A stretch of DNA of 64,000 nucleotides from Neocallimastix lanati (nom. inval.). Lineage: Eukaryota; Neocallimastigomycota; Neocallimastigomycetes; Neocallimastigales; Neocallimastigaceae. Below the pieces are notes generated by a model. The model saw only the letters and a program-made list of their open reading frames with translations. It had not been told where the DNA came from and ran no database searches. Shown piece after piece: positions 56,840-64,000 of this stretch. How positions within the stretch are numbered: position 1 is the stretch's first letter; the number at the start of each line of letters is the position of its first letter. The translations under genes and the position numbers were made by a program. Where the stretch lies: assembly GCA_016946835.1 (NCBI GenBank), contig JACVTC010000157.1, positions 250,001 through 314,000 on the forward strand, read 5' to 3'.

Positions 56840-57840
56840 GGGGAGAGCGTTTCGGAACCGCACGTGAATAGATATAAGCCACATGTTTTTTGAGACGGCG
56901 TATTATATTTAAATTATTTTATATAAATAAATAATTAAATAATAATTAAATAAATGTTTTATTTTATAATAATTGAATATATATTTGATAATAAAAAATA
57001 AAAAAATAAAAAAATAAAAAAAATAAAAAAATAAAAAAAATAAAAAAAATAAAAAATAAAAAAATAAAAAAAATAAAAAAATAAAAAAGATTAAAAAAAT
57101 AAAATACAAAAAAAATAAAATAAAATATTTTCATATTTATTTATATTTCTAACTGTAGTTTTTTATTATATAAATAAATAAATAATAAATAATTAAATAA
57201 ATATTTTATTTTATAATAAAAAAATAAAATAAAAAAAAGAAAAGATAAATATTTTTTTAGTAATTTTCTTGAAATAAAATAAAATATTTTCATAATTATT
57301 TATAACTGTAATTTTTTAAAAAAAAAAAACAAATAAAAATAAATAAATAATAATTAAATAAATATTTTATTTTATAATAATTTCATAATTTAATATATAT
57401 ATATTTGTTTAATATATATATATTTGATAATAAAAAGTAAAAAAATAAAAAAAAATAAAAAAGAAATAAAAAAATAAAATAAAAAATAAAAAAATAAAAT
57501 AAAAAATAAAAAAATAAAATAAAAAAAAAATATAAAAAAATAAAAAAAAAATAAAATAAAATATTTTCATATTTATTTATATTTCTAACTGTAATTTTTT
57601 ATTATATAAATAAATAATAAATAAATAAATATTTTATTTTATAATGAAAAAACAAAATAAAAAAAGAAAAGATAAATATTTTTTTAGTAATTTTCTTGAA
57701 ATAAAATAAAATATTTTTATATTTATAATTGTAATTTTTAAAAAAATTGAAAATACATATTAAATAAAAAATAAAAAATAAATATTTTCATATTTATTAA
57801 TATTTATATTGAAAATTTTGATGTAGGGAAATCTAAAAAT
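56840..57840 (+). repeat. 5' region of MULE M3: end motif and two ~427-bp repeats
   Basis: GGGGAGAGCGTTTCGG with CACGTGAATAGATATAAGCC (about 56840-56885) resembles the left ends of M1/M2 (CACGTGAT at the same place), so it is a probable terminus. Behind it a unit of about 427 bp is present twice (about 56934-57335 and 57348-57745). Landmarks such as GAAAAGATAAATATTTTTTT occur at 57239 and 57666. Each unit contains a long TAAAAAAATAAAA low-complexity tract. Confidence 0.65.
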
Positions 57841-57892
57841 TGATACAAGTGAAACAAATCGAAGAAAAGAGCAAATAATTATAGATCGATAA

Positions 57893-59269
57893 TTTAAATA
57901 TAATTTTTCAAAATTAAAAAAAGATAATACAAAAATATATAGATGTACTGAATATAAAACATTAAATAAATGTAAGTCTTTTATTATTTTGAATGATAAT
58001 AAAGAGGTTTTAAATTATGATTCTTCACATAATCATCCTGGTAATGAAATTAATGCATCCAAATCATTAATAAAACATAAAATTAAAGATGAAATAAAAA
58101 AAAGTTTGATTCCTTCTGATATAAAATCGAAACGTATATTTGATAAAATTTCTCAAGAAATAGGATATATATGCCCTGAATATAAAACAATTAAATCCAA
58201 AATAACAAGATATAAAAATAAACAATTATTTCCTAATGTAAAAACATTTGATGAAGTTCCTAATGAATCTGAATATTATAAAACAATAAGAGGTGAATAC
58301 TTTATGATATTCAAAAATTCTAATATAATAATTTTTCAATCACCATTCCAAGCAAAATTATTTATGGAGAATAAACATATATTTGCTGATGGTACATTTT
58401 TAATAGCTCCAACTAATAGTTATCAAGTATTCATTACCAGAACTTATGTTACAGAATTAAATTGTTTTTACACTACTTCCATGTCAATATTAAAAAACAA
58501 AGAACAAACAACTTACGAAATATTATTTAATGAAATAAAAAAAAATATAATTAAATATAATGCAAATATTAATTTCTCAGAAAAAATTTTTCATTGTGAT
58601 TTTGAAAAAGGAATATCTAATGCAGTGGAAAATATTTTTCCCAATATAAATATTAAATATTGTTTTTGGCATTATAAAAGATTATTAATGACAAAAAAAA
58701 ATAAATTATGTTACAAGGAAGTGAAAGATCATAATATTTTAAATACTTATTATAAAGCCATTTCTAATTTATGTTTTATTAATATTGAATACATACCTGA
58801 TATTTTTAATAAAATTAAAAATACATGCAAGAGATATGAATCTACCTGTTCCCAATTTTTGAATTTTTTAGAATATTTTGAGAAAACATTTCTAAATATC
58901 TATAATATAAAATATTGGAATTATTACAATAATATAGACCACATAACAAATAATGCTTCAGAATCTTATAACAGTTATTTAAAAAATTTATTTGTAAAAA
59001 AGCCTTCATTTTATAAATTAATATATACAATACAATTTGAAGAATCCAAATCTTACTATGATTACCAAATGAGAATTAAAGAAATTTGGAGAAAAAAGAG
59101 CAGAATATCAGAAAGGGTCGATGACATTAATATTTTAGTTGAATATTATAAAAATATGGAAGCCGAATTAAAAAATATTGAATGTAGTAAAAATGATATC
59201 ATCGAAAATTGGTTTAATTGTTTAATTAGATTGAATAATGAAATCATTAATTTTAATAAAACAAAATAA
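57893..59269 (+). CDS. MULE transposase, nearly complete (element M3)
   Basis: The open frame runs from 57893 to 59269; the first ATG (57989) gives 426 residues but lies inside the FLYWCH zinc finger, whose cysteines (RCTEYKTLNKC) precede it and whose His pair (HNHP, residues 14 and 16) follows it. From that Met, FADGTF holds the first catalytic Asp (134), FHCDFEKG the second (204) and CFWH (225-228) is the usual C..H motif. NNASESYN carries a candidate Glu (325). The protein would bind the element's ends and cut and paste it. An in-frame TAA at 57890-57892 follows a protein-like upstream stretch (TNRRKEQIIIDR), so the gene has either one nonsense mutation or an unrecognised intron; M1 has a Lys codon and open reading at the matching place. 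Best-preserved member of its family in the window. Confidence 0.88.
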   Translation, partial: FKYNFSKLKKDNTKIYRCTEYKTLNKCKSFIILNDNKEVLNYDSSHNHPGNEINASKSLIKHKIKDEIKKSLIPSDIKSKRIFDKISQEIGYICPEYKTIKSKITRYKNKQLFPNVKTFDEVPNESEYYKTIRGEYFMIFKNSNIIIFQSPFQAKLFMENKHIFADGTFLIAPTNSYQVFITRTYVTELNCFYTTSMSILKNKEQTTYEILFNEIKKNIIKYNANINFSEKIFHCDFEKGISNAVENIFPNINIKYCFWHYKRLLMTKKNKLCYKEVKDHNILNTYYKAISNLCFINIEYIPDIFNKIKNTCKRYESTCSQFLNFLEYFEKTFLNIYNIKYWNYYNNIDHITNNASESYNSYLKNLFVKKPSFYKLIYTIQFEESKSYYDYQMRIKEIWRKKSRISERVDDINILVEYYKNMEAELKNIECSKNDIIENWFNCLIRLNNEIINFNKTK

Positions 59270-60089
59270 AAATAATTATTAAAATCCTTTCAAAATCATA
59301 ATTACAATTAATTGATAATTAAATTTTTTTATTTAATAAGAAATTCAATATTGAAATTTATTTAATATTTATTGACAGGGTTAGATTAAAAATATTAAAA
59401 AAAATTTTTTTTATAAATTTATTTTAAATATTTTTTACTTTATTAAATATTATTAAGTAAAATTAAAAGATGTCTTTATTATTATATATTAGTATTATAA
59501 AATATTAAAAATATGAAGGTATCGCATTTCGCATTATTTTTATTTTATATTGTAGTGAATTAATAAATAAATAAAAAATTTTTATAAAATAAACTAATTA
59601 TTAAATTAATATATTTTTTAAAAATATATTCAATGTATATTTCATATTTTTAATAAATATTCAAATATACATTTTAAATATATATAATGATATTTATGTA
59701 TTATAATACTTATAAAAAAAATAATTAATATTTTAAATTATTTCTATCAGGCTTTCTAAAAAAACATTACTATTTGTAAAAATAGTAAAGCTCTTTTTGT
59801 TAGTTTATTAGATTTGTATAATATAAATATCTAAAATAATTTATTTATTATTTAATAGAAATTTATGTTTAAAAATGTTATTGTTAATATTAGTATTACT
59901 AAAAAAAAGTTTTAATTTAATATTTATAATTAAATTTTCAAATAATCTTTCCATATCAAGTTAAATATAATGCTCCTGAGTAAAAAAGATTTTTGTATTA
60001 TATAAAATTTATTTAAAATATTAGATAAAAAAATATTAAAAAGAAAATAAGAATTTTAAAAAGAATATTTAAAAATAAAATGAAAAAAA
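59270..60089. other. 3' flank of the transposase; gene-free
   Basis: A/T-rich. A possible end motif TATCGCATTTCGCATTATTT lies at 59520-59539; element M3 may end here, or beyond the satellite. Confidence 0.45.
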
Positions 60090-63000
60090 TATAGAATGTA
60101 ATAATATAGAAGTACAAGTATATAAAATAAAATAAATAGTTGAAATATAAATATGAAGTACAGAATGAATAAAATAAAATTAATAGTTGAAATATAAATA
60201 TGAAGTACAGAATGAATAAAATAAAATAAATAGTTGAAATATAAATATGAAGTACATAATGAATAAAATAAAATAAATAGTTGAAATATAAATATGAAGT
60301 ACAGAATGAATAAAATAAAATAAATAGTTGAAATATAAATATGAAGTACAGAATGAATAAAATAAAATAAAATAAATAGTAGAATATAAATATGAAGTAC
60401 AGAATGAATAAAATAAAATAAAATAAATAGTAGAATATAAATATGAAGTATAGATTGAATAAAATAAAATAAATAGTTGAAATATAAATATGAAGTACAG
60501 AATGAATAAAATAAAATAAATAGTTGAAATATAAATATGAAGTACAGAATGAATAAAATAAAATAAAATAAATAGTTGAAATATAAATATGAAGTACAGA
60601 TTGAATAAAATAAAATAAAATAAATAGTAGAATATAAATATAAGTACAGAATGAATAAAATAAAATAAAATAAAATAAATAGTAGAAACATAAATATAAG
60701 TATAGATTGAATAAAATAAAATAAAATAAAATAAAATAAAATAAAATAAATAGTAGAATATAAATATAAGTACAGATTGAATAAAATAAAATAAAATAAA
60801 ATAAAATAAAATAAAATAAATAGTAGAATATAAATATAAGTACAGATTGAATAAAATAAAATAAAATAAATAGTAGAATATAAATATAAGTACAGAATGA
60901 ATAAAATAAAATAAAATAAAATAAATAGTAGAAACATAAATATAAGTATAGATTAAATAAAATAAAATAAAATAAAATAAAATAAAATAAAATAAAATAA
61001 ATAGTAGAATATAAATATAAGTACAGATTGAATAAAATAAAATAAAATAAAATAAAATAATATAAAATAAATAGTAGAATATAAATATAAGTACAGATTG
61101 AATAAAATAAAATAAAATAAAATAAAATAAAATAAAATAAAATAAAATAAAATAAAATAAATAGTAGAATATAAATATAAGTACAGATTGAATAAAATTA
61201 AATAAAATAAAATAAAATAAAATAAAATAAAATAAAATAAAATAAAATAAAATAAAATAAATATTAGAATATAAATATAAGTACAGATTGAATAAAATAA
61301 AATAAAATAAAATAAAATAAAATAAAATAAAATAAAATAAATAGTAGAATATAAATATAAGTACAGATTGAATAAAATAAAATAAAATAAAATAAAATAA
61401 AATAAAATAAATAGTAGAATATAAATATAAGTACAGATTGAATAAAATAAAATAAAATAAAATAAAATAAAATAAAATAAATAGTAGAATATAAATATAA
61501 GTACAGATTGAATAAAATAAAATAAAATAAAATAAAATAAAATAAAATAAAATAAATAGTAGAATATAAATATAAGTACAGATTGAATAAAATAAAATAA
61601 AATAAAATAAAATAAAATAAAATTAAATAAAATAAAATAAAATAAAATAAAATAAAATAAAATAAAATAAAATAAAATAAAATAAAATAAAATAAAATAA
61701 AATAAAATAAAATAAATAGTAGAATATAAATATAAGTACAGATTGAATAAAATAATATAAAATAAATAGTAGAATATAAATATAAGTACAGATTGAATAA
61801 AATAAAATAAAATAAAATAAAATAAAATAAAATAAATAGTAGAATATAAATATAAGTACAGATTGAATAAAATAAAATAAAATAAAATAAAATAAAATAA
61901 AATAAAATAAATAGTAGAATATAAATATAAGTACAGATTGAATAAAATAAAATAAAATAAAATAAAATAAAATAAAATAAAATAAAATAAAATAAAATAA
62001 AATAAAATAAATAGTAGAATATAAATATAAGTACAGATTGAATAAAATAAAATAAAATAAAATAAAATAAAATAAAATAAAATAAAATAAAATAAAATAA
62101 AATAAAATAAAATAAAATAAAATAAATAGTAGAATATAAATATAAGTACAGATTGAATAAAATAAAATAAAATAAAATAAAATAAAATAAAATAAAATAA
62201 ATAGTAGAATATAAATATAAGTACAGATTGAATAAAATAAAATAAAATAAAATAAAATAAAATAAAATAAAATAAAATAAAATAAAATAAATAGTAGAAT
62301 ATAAATATAAGTACAGATTGAATAAAATAAAATAAAATAAAATAAAATAAAATAAAATAAAATAAAATAAAATAAAATAAAATAAAATAAAATAAAATAA
62401 ATAGTAGAATATAAATATAAGTACAGATTGAATAAAATAAAATAAAATAAAATAAAATAAAATAAAATAAAATAAAATAAAATAAAATAAATAGTAGAAT
62501 ATAAATATAAGTACAGATTGAATAAAATAAAATAAAATAAAATAAAATAAAATAGATTAAAATAAATAGTAGAATATAAATAGAAGTACAGATTGAATAA
62601 AATAAAATAAAATAAAATAAAATAAAATAAAATTAAATAAAATAAAATAAAATAAAATAAAATAAAATAAAATAAAATAAAATAAAATAAAATAAAATAA
62701 AATAAAATAAAATAAAATAAAATAAATAGTAGAATATAAATATAAGTACAGATTGAATAAAATAATATAAAATAAATAGTAGAATATAAATATAAGTACA
62801 GATTGAATAAAATAAAATAAAATAAAATAAAATAAAATAAAATAAATAGTAGAATATAAATATAAGTACAGATTGAATAAAATAAAATAAAATAAAATAA
62901 AATAAAATAAAATAAAATAAATAGTAGAATATAAATATAAGTACAGATTGAATAAAATAAAATAAAATAAAATAAAATAAAATAAAATAAAATAAAATAA

Positions 63001-64000
63001 AATAAAATAAAATAAAATAAATAGTAGAATATAAATATAAGTACAGATTGAATAAAATAAAATAAAATAAAATAAAATAAAATAAAATAAAATAAAATAA
63101 AATAAAATAAAATAAAATAAAATAAAATAAAATAAATAGTAGAATATAAATATAAGTACAGATTGAATAAAATAAAATAAAATAAAATAAAATAAAATAA
63201 AATAAAATAAATAGTAGAATATAAATATAAGTACAGATTGAATAAAATAAAATAAAATAAAATAAAATAAAATAAAATAAAATAAAATAAAATAAAATAA
63301 ATAGTAGAATATAAATATAAGTACAGATTGAATAAAATAAAATAAAATAAAATAAAATAAAATAAAATAAAATAAAATAAAATAAAATAAAATAAAATAA
63401 AATAAAATAAATAGTAGAATATAAATATAAGTACAGATTGAATAAAATAAAATAAAATAAAATAAAATAAAATAAAATAAAATAAAATAAAATAAAATAA
63501 AATAAATAGTAGAATATAAATATAAGTACAGATTGAATAAAATAAAATAAAATAAAATAAAATAAAATAGATTAAAATAAATAGTAGAATATAAATAGAA
63601 GTACAGATTGAATAAAATAAAATAAAATAAAATAAAATAAAATAAAATAAAATAAAATAAAATAAAATAAAATAAAATAAAATAAAATAAAATAAAATAA
63701 AATAAAATAAATAGTAGAATATAAATATGAAGTACAGATTGAATAAAATAAAATAAAATGAAATAAAATAAAATAAAATAAATAGTAGAATATAAATATA
63801 AGTACAGATTGAATAAAATAAAATAAAATTAAATAAAATAAAATAAAATAAAATAAAATAAAATTAAATAAAATAAAATAAAATAAAATAAAATTAAATA
63901 AAATAAAATAAAATAAAATAAATAGTAGTTGAAATATAAATAAAATAAATAGTAATTGAAATATAAATATAAAGTACAGATTGAATAAAATAAAATAAAA
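60090..64000 (+). repeat. AAAAT-based satellite array, about 49 units, runs off the window
   Basis: Each unit is a conserved core (AATAGTAGAATATAAATATA then AGTACAGATTGAAT) plus a variable number of AAAAT pentamers, so unit length ranges from about 50 to 150 bp. The first ten units carry variants (AGTTGAAATATAAATATGAAG, CAGAATGAA). The cores match those inside MULE M1 (48.4-48.8 kb), as does the starting word GAATGTAATAATAT. A block of about 1010-1015 bp is duplicated head to tail (about 61621-62630 and 62631-63645). The long minus-strand frame at 60056-60937 is a by-product of the repeat. Confidence 0.95.

Noticed and set aside
60056-60937. 293-codon Phe/Tyr/Leu-rich minus-strand frame
   Set aside because: Reads through the satellite; pentamer-based units happen to keep this frame open until one unit length breaks it.
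60090-64000. CRISPR array
   Set aside because: Repeats are eukaryotic satellite units; the spacers are the same AAAAT pentamers, not unique sequences, and no cas genes are present.

Overview
The window looks like nuclear DNA of an anaerobic gut fungus (Neocallimastigomycota; genus not determined). The evidence is extreme A+T content with huge homopolymer and AT-microsatellite tracts, a secreted esterase carrying two fungal dockerin (CBM10-type) modules as used in anaerobic-fungal cellulosomes, chitin-binding (CBM18) secreted proteins, and an ankyrin-repeat protein of a kind abundant in these fungi. Intact genes are few and stand out as islands of higher GC and good codon structure. Everything else is decayed mobile DNA or simple sequence.

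Layout. 1-1.4 kb: a junkyard of decayed pieces, namely a bacterial-type ABC transporter ATPase domain (-), a fragment of bacterial-type acetolactate synthase (+) and a Ty1/copia pol fragment (-). 2.9-4.4 kb: intact nine-repeat ankyrin gene (+), followed by the ruined 5' end of a tandem copy. 4.9-10.4 kb: homopolymers, minisatellites and unassigned islands. 10.45-13.07 kb: three stacked 3' ends of LINE (non-LTR) retrotransposons (-). 14.06-15.23 kb: double-dockerin carbohydrate esterase (-). 15.2-23 kb: AT microsatellites and minisatellites, no gene seen. 23.1-23.9 kb: two small TIR elements with the same end motif as the Mutator-like elements further right. 24.3-24.5 kb: copia RNase H fragment. 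29.2-29.65 kb: a tRNA-derived SINE with an exact 14-bp target-site duplication. 31.4-37.8 kb: ruined LTR-retrotransposons (copia integrase and reverse transcriptase, plus a separate gag). 37.8-42.6 kb: two head-to-head, decayed Rep helicase genes of CRESS-DNA (geminivirus/genomovirus-like) type, with an unidentified convergent gene that sits where a capsid gene would be. 44.2-45.25 kb: three-CBM18 secreted protein (-). 46.3-59.3 kb: several Mutator-like (MULE) transposons, one nested in another with a 9-bp target duplication, flanking a 1519-residue secreted CBM18 protein with a long helical body. 60.1 kb to the end: a pentanucleotide-based satellite of about 49 units, related to repeats inside the MULE, with a ~1.01-kb higher-order duplication, running off the window.

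Functional picture. The intact genes suggest plant-cell-wall attack (dockerin esterase) and proteins that bind chitin or the fungal wall (two CBM18 proteins). They share no operon-like organisation, as expected for a eukaryote. The most novel material is the virus-like Rep/candidate-capsid locus, the SINE, the MULE family with inverted satellite arms, and the giant CBM18 protein. Intergenic statements come from reading the sequence by eye; no database search was possible.
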